Of a stretch of DNA of 64,000 nucleotides, positions 1 through 12,367 are shown in pieces. The stretch is from positions 63,531,702 to 63,595,701 of the forward strand of contig NC_132927.1 of assembly GCF_047675955.1 (NCBI RefSeq), read 5' to 3'. Position 1 is the first letter of the stretch. Each line of letters begins with the position of its first letter. The translations under genes were made by a program, and so were the position numbers. This DNA is from Chlorocebus sabaeus. Its lineage: Eukaryota > Chordata > Mammalia > Primates > Cercopithecidae. The notes beneath the pieces were generated by a model, which ran no database searches, was not told the DNA's origin, and worked only from the letters and a program-made list of their open reading frames with translations.

Positions 1-865
1 TATCACTTACTTCTGGAACACACAGTACTCCCTAAAAAGTAGAAATACTCAATGTCCATTTGAAATTGCGTTTAAATGGTGACTTTATGGAGTCCTTCTT
101 CCATAGTTCAGGCAACACCATTTGGGGATACTTTTGTTATCTTTTAATTGAGTCCTGACCAAATAGTGTGTTTTGCGGTAGGGTTCTGATTTCCTATAAG
201 TCCTGTCTCTTAATCCTGAGCCATTTCTCTAGAAGGGTGAAGAGTACAAATCGTTTCTAGAAGATTATTGTAATTATTGTCGTTAATTTTGGATGCTGAG
301 GCTTCTCTTTAATTTTTAAGATGATTTTATAGATATGTCAATAGAAAACTTTGAAGAGAATGTCTGTGGCATTTTAATTCACTTCATCATTGTTTTTCTG
401 GAAGTTTCTCAGCAATTACTTTGTAATCTATGCTGCCTGTTTTGCTGCAAGTGCATTTCCGTAATTGGCCTATGAGAACAGACATTTATTGGGGGGAAAA
501 AAAAAAGGCTGCCTGGAGAACATTATTTCAGGCTCACCACTGCCTAGGAAAATAAAAAGCTCTCTGCAGAATTGAGAGAAAAGAATCTCAGGGGGTATTA
601 TTTCAATGGTAGGTGTGGTTTGACGAACAGGTTAAATTAAATTGCTAACATTAGAGTAGTTCTTCTCTTGTTATTGAGGCTAGGAAATAGATTGGTCTAA
701 GTATCTTAATGAAATATTCACAAAATGTAAATTTTATCATAGAGACAAATTACTTGACATAAATTGAAAATATAATGTAATCAGTGTTTTACATATATCC
801 TGTAAAACATTTTTGAATAATCAATATTGATGCCATATCATCATTGATTCAAGAAAACCCCAGCC
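1..865. other. Unassigned AT-rich sequence
   Basis: I see no gene, RNA gene or recognisable repeat here. There is a short A-run near 498-507 but no splice-flanked open frame. Confidence 0.4.
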
Positions 866-998
866 TTGTATGTATGTACGTATGTATGTATGTGTGTATA
901 TATGTATACTCATACACATACATATATGTATGTATGTATATCTACATATGTGTGTGTGTGCACACATATATACATATATATACGCACAAACATATATC
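866..998. repeat. (TATG)n/(CATA)n microsatellite, imperfect
   Basis: An alternating purine-pyrimidine tetranucleotide tract built on TATG/TGTA units, grading into CA/TG and TA steps near its right end. The 66-codon open frame that covers it is only the translation of the repeat (Tyr, Val, Cys, Thr alternation) and is not a gene. Confidence 0.85.
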
Positions 999-1049
999 TT
1001 GGTGCAATAGCTGGATTTTTTAGCTTAAAAACATTAGAATGGTATATGA

Positions 1050-2320
1050 CACTCAACACCAAATAATCTGTGAAAGAAAGAATTGATAATTGTACTTCAT
1101 TAAAATTAAAACTTTCTGCTCCACAAAAGACACTATCAAGAGAATGAAAAGATATGTCACATACTGGGAGAAAATATTTCCTGAAGACATATCTTATAAA
1201 AGACTGTTATCCAAAACTTACAAAACACACTTAATACTCAACAGTAGGAAAATGAACAACCCAAAGAAAAATGGGCAAAAACTTTACTAATCACCTCAAC
1301 AAAGAACACATATAGGAGACAAATAAGCATAGGAAAAGGTGCTCCATATGTCTTCAAGGAAACGCAAATGAAAACAACCATGTGATACTAATACACACCT
1401 TTTAAAGAATGGCTAAAATCCAAAACAGTGACCACAGCCAATGCTGGCAAGGATGTGGAACAATAGAAACACTCATATGTTGCTGGTGGCAATGCAAAAT
1501 GATACATGATACAGCCACCTTCGAAGACAGTTTCTTACAAAACTAAACATATTTTTACCATACACTCCTTGGTATTTACCCAAAGGAATTGAAAACGTAT
1601 GTCCATATAGAAACTTAATTTGCGTTTTTATAGCAACTTTATTTGTAATTTCCAAAACTTGGAAGCAACCAAGATGCCCTTCAGTAAGTGAGTGAATAAA
1701 TAAACTGTAGTATATCCAGAAAATAGAATATTACTCAGTACTAAAAACAAATGAACTCTCAAACCCTGAAAAAAATTAGAGGGAATTTAAATGCATATTA
1801 CTAAGCAAAAGAAGCCAATCTGAAAAGGCTACATACTATATTATTCCAACTATATGACATTCTAAGTAAAAGAAGACAATCTGAAAAGGTTACATTCTGT
1901 TTATTCCAACTATATGATACTCTGGAAAAAGGCAAAACCATGGAGACAATAAAAAGATCAGTGGTTCCCAGGCTTTGGAGGGAAGGAGATATGAATAGTC
2001 AGAACACACAGGATTCTTAGGAAAATGAAGTCATTCTGTATTAGGCCATGGGGTGGATAACTGTCATTATACATTTATCCAAACGTATAGAATGTAGAGA
2101 AGCAATGCAACTCTAGTGTAAACTATAGACTTTGGATGATGATAATGTTGTTTCTATGTAGATTCATGGATTGCAATAAATGTACCACCCTGGTGGGGGA
2201 TGTTAGTAATGGGGAGGCTATGCGTGTGTGCAGGGAGGGACATATGGGAAATCTCTATACCTTTCACTCAATTTTGTGCTGAGCCTAAAACTGCTCTAAA
2301 CAAGTGAAGTTAAAATTAAT
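1050..2320 (+). mobile_element. Old LINE-1 3' end (L1M class): ORF2 C-terminus plus 3' UTR
   Basis: Translation of 1090-1290 resembles the C-terminal part of L1 ORF2: a Phe-Ile-Lys-x-Lys start, a WEKIF block and an NNPKK block. Downstream text follows the usual L1 3' order, including the box for a trace of ORF2 end near 1650-1750 and a 3' UTR ending in CTAAAACTGCTCTAAA at about 2288-2302. Stops and indels break the frame, so it is a dead 5'-truncated copy. A 61-bp stretch is tandemly repeated inside it (1802-1862 and 1863-1922). The L1M subfamily is inferred from divergence. Confidence 0.8.
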
Positions 2321-3706
2321 GAGTATGAGCAGAGTCTTCGAAGCCTGATAGCATGTCCCAGTATCCATATGTTAGGAAAGGACTCTTCCAATAGTCTTTG
2401 AGATGTCTGGCCTTGTCAATTCACAAGTTCTGTAGTAAATCCAAGAAACTTGACTTTCTGCTTGGCTCTGTTTCTAATGGCTGAAGTCACATTCATTCTG
2501 GCATTATTCTGCTAGTCTATTCTTCTAGAAAGGTTTCATCTGTTTCATTGAACAGAATAATTTAAACAGTCTCTATTCTTTCCTTTGTTCATAAGATTAT
2601 TTTAAGAATTGGTGGAGAATTATGAAATTTAACCCAAATTAACATTGTGCTGAAATACAAAAGTGTTTTCTTTTGTAATAGTAAAATGTTAATGATTAGA
2701 ATAATTATTTCTAAGGTAAACATAACATGTTACATTTTAAACAATTTAATTGAACTTTATCCTAAGCCACAGCCTTGACATTTGGACTCATTAAGAAAAG
2801 AGAATTTATGTCAATACATTGATGGTCTTTAAATTTCACTTAAAATCATACCCTGATTTCCAGAAGGCAGGACCAAAAATTTTTGGATCTATAAGAAGTT
2901 ACTCTAAGAAACAATTTATCTTAAGCCAAGGATGAAAACATAAGGAGAGTTTTGACATTTTGAATGAGGTCCAAGAAGCTGGCAGTGTGAAACCACATGA
3001 AAATGCAAAGAACATTTTAAAGAAAAGGTTACTATAGTCTTTTTCAGTAATCCTAAAGATATATAGTTCATATTATACCAGATTTAGATAGAATTACTTG
3101 GGGGGGAATGTTCTTATTCTATTGAAACTAGCTTTTCCCTCCTCATCAATTGGATAACATATTAGGCATTTGTGATAGAAAGACATTTGAAAGCTTTGCC
3201 ATTTTAACATAATCATGAGAAATGTCTAAAAGTTATACAGTCTGAATTAGGAAAAGCTGCATATTATGGGGAAAATATAGCTGCATGTCAATAGCAGAGA
3301 GAGAAATATGTTTCAAACAATGACCTGGAGACTATATGATGCTACCTAGGTGTCGTTCTAATCATCAAAGAACATTTAAAAAATGCAATCTGTAGTTTTA
3401 GCAGTAATTTGATGTTTTACTAACCTATTGCTGACTAATAATTCATGGACATTCCCTATTAAATCATTATTGGACTTGTATTTTTCATTTTGTACTAACA
3501 AGCCAGTAATTATATTGTGCTACACGTTCAAAAATTGAAGTATACATATAAGCAAACATAAACTTAATATTTGATATTCTGGACCTTCATGTTATGGAAA
3601 TAAAAATCATAAATTGAGGAATCCACTATGAGGATAGAATTTGATGGAGTGTATGGAAATTTAATGTCTGGGTTTTGAAACATCTGGGTTTCAAAGAGTC
3701 GTTAAG
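2321..3706. other. Unassigned sequence
   Basis: No element or coding signal that I can support. Composition is AT-rich and ordinary for primate intergenic DNA. Confidence 0.35.
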
Positions 3707-3734
3707 ACTCTCTCTCTTTCTCTCTCTCTCTCTC
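3707..3734. repeat. (TC)n microsatellite
   Basis: An almost uninterrupted CT dinucleotide run with one TTTC interruption. Confidence 0.9.
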
Positions 3735-4187
3735 AACCAGATGTTAACATCTCCGAGATATGTCAAAAAAGTTAACTGATGTCTAAGATGACTTGACTAG
3801 TCCTCTGGTGGTCATGGGGCAGTAAGAGTGGATGAGGTGTCACTATCAGTTTAGCAGCAGGCAAAGAATAAGCCATTTCAGGAACAGCAAAAACTGTGAC
3901 GTCAAATTGAACTTTCCAGGCTTAGTCAACTTGAAATATGCCTATAAAAAACATAAATCATTAGAGGTTTAATGAAGAAGGGGGCAGTAAAAAAAAAAAA
4001 GTGGTCAAATACAATTGATTGAAGTGAATTATTAAAGTACAACAGTTTTACTGATGTATTTGTGTGTGTATGTGTTTGAAGTGCACCAATGTCTAAGCTA
4101 TTGTCCTTGATATTTTGAGTATATAAAAATGTTTATAAAAACAAATCTCTGCCCGCAGAGTACTTAATCTATACTATTGAATGAATC
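3735..4187. other. Unassigned sequence
   Basis: No recognisable element. A short A11 run lies near 3990. Confidence 0.35.
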
Positions 4188-4549
4188 ATCTCAGGTTGCC
4201 ATAACAAAATAGCGTAGGCTGAATGGCTTAAACAACAGAATTTTACTTTCTCATAGTTCTGGAGGTTCAGAGTCTAAAATTAGGGTGACTTCATGGTCAC
4301 GCTGATGAAGGGTCTCTTCCTGACTTGCAGATGGTTGTCTTTTCACTGTGATTTTGCATGGCAGAGACAGTGAGCTCTCTGATATTTCTTCTTATAAGAA
4401 CACTAATCCTATTTGATAAAAACCTATCCTTGTAACCTCATTTAAACCTACTATCTTCCAAAAAGCTGTATGTCCAAATACAGTCATCTTGGAGGTTATG
4501 GCTTCAACATATGAATTTGGGGGAAACAAGAACATTTAGTCCATAACAA
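4188..4549 (-). mobile_element. MLT1-type MaLR solo LTR
   Basis: Read on the minus strand, it opens with TGTTATGGAC, carries the 'TTCATATGTTGAAGCC' type block, and closes with the 'GTTTAAGCCATTCAGCC...TTTTGTTATGGCAACC' type tail of MLT1 LTRs. On the plus strand these are the CCATAACAAAAT start and the CCATAACA end. Length (~360 bp) suits the family. Divergence is high, so this is an old mammalian insertion. No internal region is attached. Confidence 0.75.
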
Positions 4550-4778
4550 GTTCAGTACTTCCTGTCTCCCTACTATGCAATGATTAGAAAAAACAAAAAA
4601 GATAAAGGAAGAAAAATAAGAGAATTAAAAAAGAATAGTGTGAAAAAACATAGATACATACATTGCAGTGGATATTTAGATGAGGAAGCTGTTCCTAGAA
4701 AATAGTACATGGCAAATGCAGCATCATGTATGAAGGATACATTCATCAACCATATAATGTATTTCACAAACTGAAGCA

Positions 4779-5202
4779 TGTCCTAGTCTGTTTGTGTTGA
4801 TATCTAAAACACTTGAGGCTGGGTAATTTGTAATGAAAAAAGGTTTATTTGACTCACAGTTCTGCAGATTGTATGAGAAGTGTGGTGCTAGCATCTACTC
4901 AGTTCCTAGTGAGGGTGTCATGCTGCTTCTACTCATTACAGAAGGCAAAGGCGAGCTGGTTTCTGCAGAGGTCACATGGCAAGAAGGGAAGCAAGAGAGA
5001 GTTAGGGGAGTGCCAGGCTCTTTTAAACATCCAGAGAACTAATAGAATGAGAACTCATTCATTATTGTGAGGGTGGCACCAAGACATTCACAAGGGATCT
5101 ACCCCAATGACCCAAACACCTCCTGCTAGGCCACACCTCCAACACTGGGGGTCACAAATTTTAATATGAGCGTTGAAGGGGTCAAATATCCAAACCATAG
5201 CA
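4779..5202 (-). mobile_element. MaLR LTR (MLT1A/MST-like), solo
   Basis: The minus strand starts TGCTATGGTTTGGATATTTG and contains the GGTCATTGGGGTAGATCCC region and the GTGAGTCAAATAAACC polyadenylation region, ending ...ACAAACAGACTAGGACA. All are hallmarks of MaLR LTRs. The open frames at 4833-5070 run antisense through the LTR and have no independent support. Confidence 0.78.
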
Positions 5203-7086
5203 AACAATTTTAGAGTTAAAGTGGTGCTATTAATAATTGCAAAATTTGTCAAGCTACAGGCAGCTCATGCCATGGGCCAACCAGTCATATTAAGTCATTT
5301 GGTCTTGTTGAAGAATAGAGTGTAAGAAGAAGAGAGGGGGATTCCTTGACACCAAAATCAATAGAGGTTTGGACTCCGATTGCAGGTAAGTGAAAGCCCT
5401 ACAAAGCTTTTGAAGGTTGGAGTGCTATGATTGAAGGTGCGCTTCCTTATGTGAATCAGGAAGTAGTGTAATTAGAATGTATGGACCAATTTTAGTAAAG
5501 GTGGTGACAATGGAAACAAAAAAGAGAAGACAGGTGAGAGATGTGGAGTCAGAGTTGTCAAATCAGGGGTTGATGGTGAGGCAGCAGGCGACTCAGGTCT
5601 ATGAAGTGCTAACTTTCTATTTGTACACTATTTCTCTCTCCTTCTATACTCTTTGTTCCTTGCCCTTTCTTTGGGTTTGGAACTGAATATTCAAAATCTG
5701 CCCTTTACAAAGCAGAAGCAGATTGTAAGTTCCAGGCATGGAATGATGCTGCCTGAATGGAAAGTTCTGTGGGTGAGCTGTAAGCTCAGGTGACCTCTCA
5801 AAGGTAATATTTTCTTATACCACAAAAGCATAACTAGTGTGTAAAAGGAGTAATATATTAAGCACTGTTCTGCTTGAGGAATCTTCTGAAAGTCTCCAGA
5901 TACTTCCTAGCTAAGATCTCTTCATCCTTCAAAATTAAAGTAAAAGGCAATGCAGCCTGGGAATTAAAATGTTTCCAAGATTTCTTATGCTGCTCTTTAA
6001 GAGTAGAGTTAGATAAGTTTTAAATAAGAAAAAGTGAAAGGATATTATAAAACCTAATCTGCATGATTAAAAATATCACTGATGTGAATGGAAAAGCAAG
6101 CAATTGACAGTTCTCTAACTGCTACTCTCTGTCCTCACTTCCACTGTCCTGTGAAAAATCCATTTCAATACCTGTCAGCTTACCTGAAAATATTTAGGTT
6201 TTATACTTTTTATTTAAAAAATAAGGAAAACTACATTATGGATACCTTTGTTCCCTGATGGAAGCAAAGTGTTCTAATTTTGTTGTTTTTGGCATCTGTG
6301 AAGCGTTTGTTTTGAGACATTCTGGCCTTTTCATGGACTAAGACACAAGAAATTTAAAGAAAAAAAAAATCCTTGTTGCCTATAAGAGAGGTACTCAGGA
6401 ATGATTTCTTAGAGGCTACATTTATCCACAGAAACCTCTTCCTCAAGGAAAAACTGCTGCACTAGACCTTCTATAGACGTCTTAAACAGTTAGTATTCAG
6501 ATGCTCAAATCACAAGCCTTAGACAACTTATGGAACTATTATTTCATTTTAATAATTTATGAAAATCATTTGCTTCTGAATCTGTTGTCACACCCCAGTC
6601 ATGCTCAGGAGTGATTAATTTTCAGCCCAATTAATGTGGCCACCTCTTCTGCCAAGTAGAGAATAAGTGTGTCTCTTTGTTCTGGGCTGTGTGTGCATCT
6701 TTCAGGAAATGCAAATCAGAAAAATAGTCAGGAAAGGAAAATAGAACATTCAGACCTCAAGAAATCACAAAGAACTAGAAAGAAGTGACTGAGCATTTTA
6801 GAATATATCAGACATTGCTGTGAGATAAAATGCATATATTTAGAATATTCTGGGAAGTTCTGAAACCATTTCAACTCTAATCATAAAGCCATTGATTCCT
6901 TTGTAAAATGTGCCCACAGCAATTGAGATACCAGAAAGCCAGAGGAATTAGAAAGCGATATAAGGGAATAAAAGCAATGCTAAAAAAACCCAAGACTATA
7001 TGTGACTCGAATATGATTTCAAAATAGCATTTCAAAGAATTCTATATGAAAAAGTCTTAAAATAATAATGATTTGTAGGGATCTAC
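5203..7086. other. Mostly unassigned; possible old repeat near 5370-5600
   Basis: No gene. The stretch around 5370-5600 (purine-rich, with repeated AGGTGAGAGATG-like text) looks like a decayed interspersed repeat, and similar text occurs near 10010-10200 and 55180-55700. I cannot assign a family. Confidence 0.3.
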
Positions 7087-7458
7087 TCTAATAGTCCATT
7101 CTCATGCTGCCATGAAAAAATACCCAAGACTGGGTAATTTGTAAAGAAAAGAGGTTTATTGACTTACAGTTCCACATGGCCGGGGAGGCCTCAGGAAACA
7201 TACAATCATGGCAGAAGAAGAAGCAACATGTCCTCACATGGCAACAGGACAGGAAAGAATGAGTGCCCAGAGAAGGGAGAAGCCCCTTAGAAAGTAATCA
7301 GATATCATGAAAACTCACTCACTATCACAAGAATAGGATGGGAGAAACCACACCATGATTCAATTATGTCTGCCGGGTGCCTTCCATGACATGTAAGGAT
7401 TATGGGAACTAAAATTTGAGATGAGATTTGGGTGGGGACACAAAGCTAAACTGTGTCA
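7087..7458 (-). repeat. 3' LTR of the minus-strand MST provirus
   Basis: It ends at CTGTGTCA on the plus strand, directly before the internal region's CCACCCTGACTCC text. It shows moderate divergence from its partner LTR at 9117-9502. Confidence 0.8.
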
Positions 7459-9116
7459 TTCCACCCTGACTCCTTCAAAATCTCATTTCCTCACAATTCA
7501 AAACACAATCATGCCCTTTCAACAGTCCCCCGAAATCTCAACTCATTCCAGCATTAACCCAAAAGTCCAAGTCCAAGGTCTTAACTGAAACATCACAATT
7601 ATTTTCCACTTATGAGCCTGCTAAAGCAAGTTAGTTACTTCCTGGATACAGTGAAGGTACAGGCATTGGATAAATGCTCCCATTTCTCCAAATGGGATAA
7701 ATTGGCCAAACCAAGGTTCCAGAGGCCCCATGCAACTTCAAAATCCAAGCAGGCAGTCATTAAGCCTTAAAGTTCCAAAGTGATCTCCTTTGACTCCATG
7801 TCTCACATCCAGGTCATGCTGATACAAAGGTGGGCTCTCATGGCCTTGAACAGCTCTGTTCCTGTAGCCCCCATCCCAGCTGCCTTCACAGCGTGGTTTG
7901 AGTACTTGTGGGTTTTCCAGGTGTACGATGCAAGCTGTTGATATATCTACCATTCTGGGATATGGAGGACAGTGGCTCTCTTCTCACAGCTCCACTAGGC
8001 GATGCCTCAATGAGGACTGTGTGTGGAGACTCCAACCCCACATTTCCCTTCTGCACTGCCCTAGCAAAGGTTTGCCATGAGGGCTGCACCGCCTGCAGCA
8101 TACTTCTGCCTGTACATCCAGGCATTTTTCCATACTTGCTCTGAAATCTAGGCAGAGATTCCCAAACCTCAATATTTGACTTATGTGCACCTGCAGACAC
8201 AACACCACATGGAAGCTGCCAAGGCTTGGGGCTTGTGCCCTCTGAAGCCATGGCCCAAGCTGTACCTTTACCCCTTTAGCTATGGCCGAAGTAACTGGGA
8301 TGCAGGGCATCAAGTCCTGAGGCTGCATGCAGCAGGGGTCTCTGGACTTTGTTCAGGAAACATTTTTCCCTCCTAGGCCATCAGGTCTGTGATGGGAAGG
8401 GTTACTGAGAAGATCTCTGACATGTCCTGGAGGCATTTTCCCCATTGTTTTGGTGATTACCATTTGACTCCTAGTTACTTATGCAAATTTCTGCAGCAAG
8501 CTCGAATTTCTTCACAGAAAATGGGTATTTCTTTTTTTATCATATTGTCAGGCTGGAAACTTTCTGAACTCTTATGCTCTGCTTCCCTTTTAAAAATAAT
8601 TTATAATTCCAAACCCTCTCTTTGTAAATACATAAAACCTAATCCTTTTAACAGCACCCAAGTCACTTCTTGGAGGCTTTGCTGCTTAGAAATTTCTTCT
8701 ACCAGATAACCTAGATCATTTCTCTCAAGTTCAAACTTTCACAGATCTCTAGGGCTGGGCAAAATGCTGTCAGTCTCTGTGCTAAAGCTTAACAAGAGTC
8801 ACATTTGCTCCAGTTCCCAACAAGTTCCTCATCTCCATCTGAGATCACCTCAGCCTGAACTTCATTGTCCATATCACTATCAGAATTTTAGTCAAAACTA
8901 TTTAACAAGTCTCTAGAAAATTCCAAACTTTCCCACACCTTTCTGTCTTCTGAGCTCTCCAAGTTTCTAGGAAGTTCCAAAGTTTCCCACATTTTTCTGT
9001 CTTTTTCTGAGCCCTCCAAACTGTTTCATCCTTTTCCTGTTTCCCAGTTGCAAAGTTGCTTCTACATTTTTAGGTATCTTTATAGCAGTACCCCACTCTC
9101 TGCAGTACAAATTTAG
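7459..9116 (-). pseudogene. MST internal region (MaLR gag-like remnant)
   Basis: No full frame survives. The longest minus-strand frames are 7886-8251 (121 codons) and 7984-8328. The first shares residues such as GNVGLE.PHTV and AVRRE.LSS with the 144-codon frame at 37499-37933 in the other MST copy, so both descend from the same ancestral coding region. It has no protease, polymerase or envelope motif, as expected for MaLR. Plus-strand frames here (7898-8376, 8389-8709) are antisense shadows. Confidence 0.75.
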
Positions 9117-9502
9117 TGTATTAATCCATTCTCAGGCTGCTATGAAGAAACACTTGAGACTGGGTGATTTATAAATAAAAGAGGCTTTCTTTTCTTTTTA
9201 AGTTACTCACAGTTCTGCATGGCTGCAGAGGCCTCAGGAAACTTACAGTCTTGGCAGAAGAGGAAGCAACAAGTCCTTCTTCACATGGTGGCAGTAGAGA
9301 GAATAATGAGTGTCCAGTGAAGGGGTAAGCCCCTTGTAAAACCATCAGATCTTGTGAGAACTAACTCACTATCATGAGAACAAGATGGGGAAGCCACCCC
9401 CATGATTTGATTATCTCCACCTGGTCCCTCTCACAACATGTGGGGATTCTGGGAACTATAATCCACATGAGATTTGGGTAGGGACACAGTCAAACCATAT
9501 CA
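9117..9502 (-). repeat. 5' LTR of the minus-strand MST provirus
   Basis: It begins TGTATTAATCC on the plus strand and ends CAAACCATATCA, giving the TG...CA ends expected of an LTR when read on the minus strand. It contains an extra T-rich insertion near 9186-9203 relative to its partner. Confidence 0.82.
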
Positions 9503-10420
9503 GATGAGAATTTCATAGAATACAAGCCACCTTCTGTTTGGCATAAGACAACTAAAGAGAAAAATAAGAGTCTCAAGACTGTGTGACAGATCATGTATCC
9601 AGCCAAAGTTTCAAGGTCAAGGTAAAGGAAGGCAGGCTAGGGATAGTGAGAAAGAGTAGTTGAGGTCATTTTTTCCTCAAAGGAAACTAGAGATTTTATT
9701 TGTAGTGTCAAACTTGAGCTTGGAATCCTGGGAGAGGAAGAAAATGATAACATGAGGGTACCCATGAGAGAAAACTTCTGAAAACATCAAGATTTCTTCT
9801 TTATTCCAAAGCCCTGAAGGTGTGTAGTAAACTTTTGACTCTTTAGACTTAAACTCTAAGAACTTGGTTTAATTTGTAGAGAACTATGATAGTGTACAAT
9901 TTCCAGTAAACGCCAAATAATCCAACAGCAAACAAAAAGTCAACCCAACAGTAAATACATATGGGATTGAAACTTAGATCTAAGATGTTTCCATATGTTG
10001 ATTGATAGGGATAGATGGTATTTGTAAAATGAACAGGAATAGGTGGCATTTATGAAAGAGAGACTACATAGAGAAATAAGGTAGAGGTCAGAATCCTAAG
10101 GAATGCCTGTGATTAGAGGTTAAATTGTAGAGGAAGTCACAGCAAATGAGGCTGAAAACTGGTTGTGACAAAGCTGTGTGAGAGTTAAGTTAAATTTGGA
10201 GAAAATAATAAATGAGTCATTTTCAGTAACCATGAAGGCATACCATTCATGTTATGCTTGCTTAATAATTACTTAAGGGTGGAACTTAGAGTAAAGGGTT
10301 GTTTTTATTGTGTCAATTTCTCCTCTTTTTCAGTTTTACATTACACAAATTTAAAATCTAAACCATATTAATAACCCCATTGTAATAGTCCTCCTTGAAC
10401 AGAGTCTGAATTACTGTACT
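9503..10420. other. Unassigned; possible decayed repeat near 10010-10200
   Basis: No gene. Purine-rich text at 10010-10200 has the look of an old interspersed repeat of unknown family. The 66-codon minus frame at 9849-10049 has no recognisable domain. Confidence 0.3.
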
Positions 10421-10746
10421 CATTTTGTTGTTGTTGTTGTTTTGGTTTTGGTTTTGAGACAGAGTTTTGTTCTGTTGCCCAGGCTGCAGTATAGTGGCAC
10501 AGTCATGGCTCTCTGCAGCCTCAACCACCTCAGCTCAAGCAATTCTCCCATTTCAGCTTCCCAAGTAGCTGGGACTACAGGTGTGCATCACCACATCAAG
10601 CTAATTTTTGTATTTTTTTGTAGAGATAGGGTTTTGCTATGTTTCCCAGACTGTTTTGAACCTCTGGACTCAAGTGGTCTACCTGCCTTCATCTCCAAAA
10701 GGATTAGGAGGCTAGGATTTCAGGCATGAGCTACTGTGTCCGGCCG
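10421..10746 (-). mobile_element. AluJ, full length
   Basis: The A-tail is seen as a (TTG)n/T-rich start. The body runs through GAGACAGAGTTTTGTTCTG, GTAGCTGGGACTACAGG and GGCATGAGCTACTGTGTCCGGCC. High divergence and the J-type base pattern mark an old Alu. Target duplication: ATTACTGTACT at 10410-10420 and ATTACTGTGCT at 10747-10757 (one mismatch). Confidence 0.88.
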
Positions 10747-10889
10747 ATTACTGTGCTTTAACAAGTATCATGATATGTTTTTCTTTAACAAGGATACAAC
10801 TGGACTTGGCAAGCACTGGTCATAGGGACTTCAGAAGAGAAGAGTGGGGAAAGTAGGAGGGCTAGAAGCAGTCCTGCACAGGGCTAAGT

Positions 10890-11021
10890 CAAGGGTCCTC
10901 AAGTACTCGTGTGCATAAATAAGATCCAACCTTAATGTTTACTAAAATGCAAATTTCCAGACTCCACATCCTAAGATTCTAATTCAAGTGGGAGGGGTGA
11001 GATTGTCTTGAATCTGCTATT

Positions 11022-11023
<2 letters not shown>
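10890..11023 (+). mobile_element. Possible MER5-type hAT fragment
   Basis: Text around AAATGCAAATTTCCAGACTCC and AGATTCTAATTCAAGTGGG resembles the body of MER5 non-autonomous hAT elements (bases for 'agattctgattcagt'). It is truncated by the TG tract on the right. Low confidence. Confidence 0.4.

Positions 11024-11068
<45 letters not shown>
11024..11068. repeat. (TG)n microsatellite, about 22 units
   Basis: A pure TG run. It is a polymorphism-prone dinucleotide tract with potential for left-handed DNA. Confidence 0.95.
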
Positions 11069-11070
<2 letters not shown>

Positions 11071-11689
11071 CCAAGTCTGCTCCTTTACATCGATGCAGGT
11101 TTTCCCTGCTAAACTTTGAGAAAGTCTTAGAAAAATTAAGTGAGTGGTGAAACAGTACAAAGAACATGCACAGAATTCATTGGAAATCAGAATGCATTGA
11201 GTCAATTCCTAAGTTCAACTTGGTGGCTGATAACACAGTCCCAAAATGTTATAGAGTATGAGGAGACTCTCAGAAAGAGTAATAATTTAGTGATGCTTTT
11301 TGATCCACATGGAAAAAAAAAATGCATCTCTGGGAATAAAAGTTGTTACCTATAGGCCATTTCAAACAAGATTGTCAGTGGCCTCTCTTGCTCTCTAATG
11401 CAAAAGTATTACTTAAGTAGACCATTACATGCTAAGGCAGAAGCTGAGACGCAAAAATGAGAAAAGGGTCATTTATGTGAGTTACATATAATAGAAAAAC
11501 CTGTGTTACAATTCCAATGATTGATACTGGTAAGGGATTATACAAGAAAGTTTCATGAAATTAGTTTTTCAATTGATTTCAATTATTTTATACTTATCAG
11601 CCACTAAACCAAATTGACTAAAGACATGAGATACTTAACTGTTAGATGGATGTTCCAAAGGGGTTGCTCCACTGCCAATGCTGAGGATC
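11069..11689. other. Unassigned sequence
   Basis: No recognisable element. The short plus frame at 11140-11355 has no domain and is likely chance. Confidence 0.35.
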
Positions 11690-11885
11690 CTGAGGTTTTA
11701 AGTCATAAAGAATGTGCTTCAAAATCACCTACCGGGCTTGTTTAAAGTGCACATACCTTGGCCCCAACCCACATCCACCAAACAGAATCACAGTAGATGG
11801 GTTGTAAACATTTGCTTTTTAAGCAAGCTCCCAAGGACAAACTGATGTGCCCAAAGTTTGGGAATGAATGCTTTTGATTCGTTTT
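11690..11885 (+). mobile_element. MER5-type hAT-Charlie MITE, diverged
   Basis: It holds the order 'AAAATCACCTACCGGGCTTG', 'CCTTGGCCCCAACCC', 'AACAGAATCACAGTAGATGGG', 'AGCAAGCTCCCAAGG', 'CCAAAGTTTGGGAATGA', which follows the body of MER5 elements. Termini are too decayed for a target duplication. Confidence 0.55.
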
Positions 11886-12367
11886 CAAGTTTCTCAGCCC
11901 CCTAAGTTGACAGTCTTACACAATGAATAAAACTGGTCAAATTGGTTAATAAATGTTAAAATACAACAATTAGTAAATAACAGCTTTCCTGACACCCAAC
12001 TTTGACTGTCAGTGCAAATGCCATAATGACCACCTGGTCTCTCCAAGTCCTAGCCTGGGGCACTTCTATTCCCTGAATTCAACAGCTGAAACAGTAACAT
12101 CTGGGAGAGCAGGGGCTCAGAACCTCATTGCGGTACTGTAGCTGGCCCCTTTTCTGTTTGGTTAGTCAGCATGCTCCAGGGATTGTTAGCTGTTTTTACC
12201 ATTCTCCTGGATCACTGTGGATTTATGATGGGCAAGCTTTTTAAAAGTACAAATTCTCAGACTCTAAGATGCTGGAGAATCTGATTTATCAAGTCTGGGC
12301 ATGTTACCATTGATCTATATATTCCCAAAACTTCCCAGGTGACTTTGGAGATCACCCAGAAACCAAA
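11886..12367. other. Mostly unassigned; MER5-like trace near 12226-12360
   Basis: No gene. The text at 12226-12360 (TCTCAGACTCTAAGATGCTG ... CTTCCCAGGTGACTTTGGAG) may be another decayed MER5 copy, but the match is weak. Confidence 0.3.

Larger units (their letters stand above)
7087..9502 (-). mobile_element. MST (MaLR) provirus, both LTRs present
   Basis: The order LTR - internal - LTR is complete on the minus strand: 3' LTR 7087-7458, internal region 7459-9116, 5' LTR 9117-9502. The two LTRs align along their whole length: both hold the TGCATGG/CACATGG CCTCAGGAAAC block, the ATGGCAGAAG block and the ATGAGATTTGGGT end. The internal region is homologous to that of the plus-strand element at 36399-39033. 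MaLRs are non-autonomous relatives of ERVL whose internal part carries only gag-like remnants. No convincing flanking 5-bp duplication remains. Confidence 0.85.

Noticed and set aside
866..1066. 66-codon frame rich in Tyr, Thr, Val and Cys
   Set aside because: It is a translation of a (TATG)n microsatellite.
4833..5070. Two overlapping open frames of about 70 codons
   Set aside because: They lie inside a MaLR LTR, antisense to it.
8389..8709. 106-codon plus-strand frame
   Set aside because: It is antisense to the MST internal region and lacks any domain.
11024..11068. TG tract as a possible regulatory element
   Set aside because: There is no supporting motif context; it is best left as a microsatellite.
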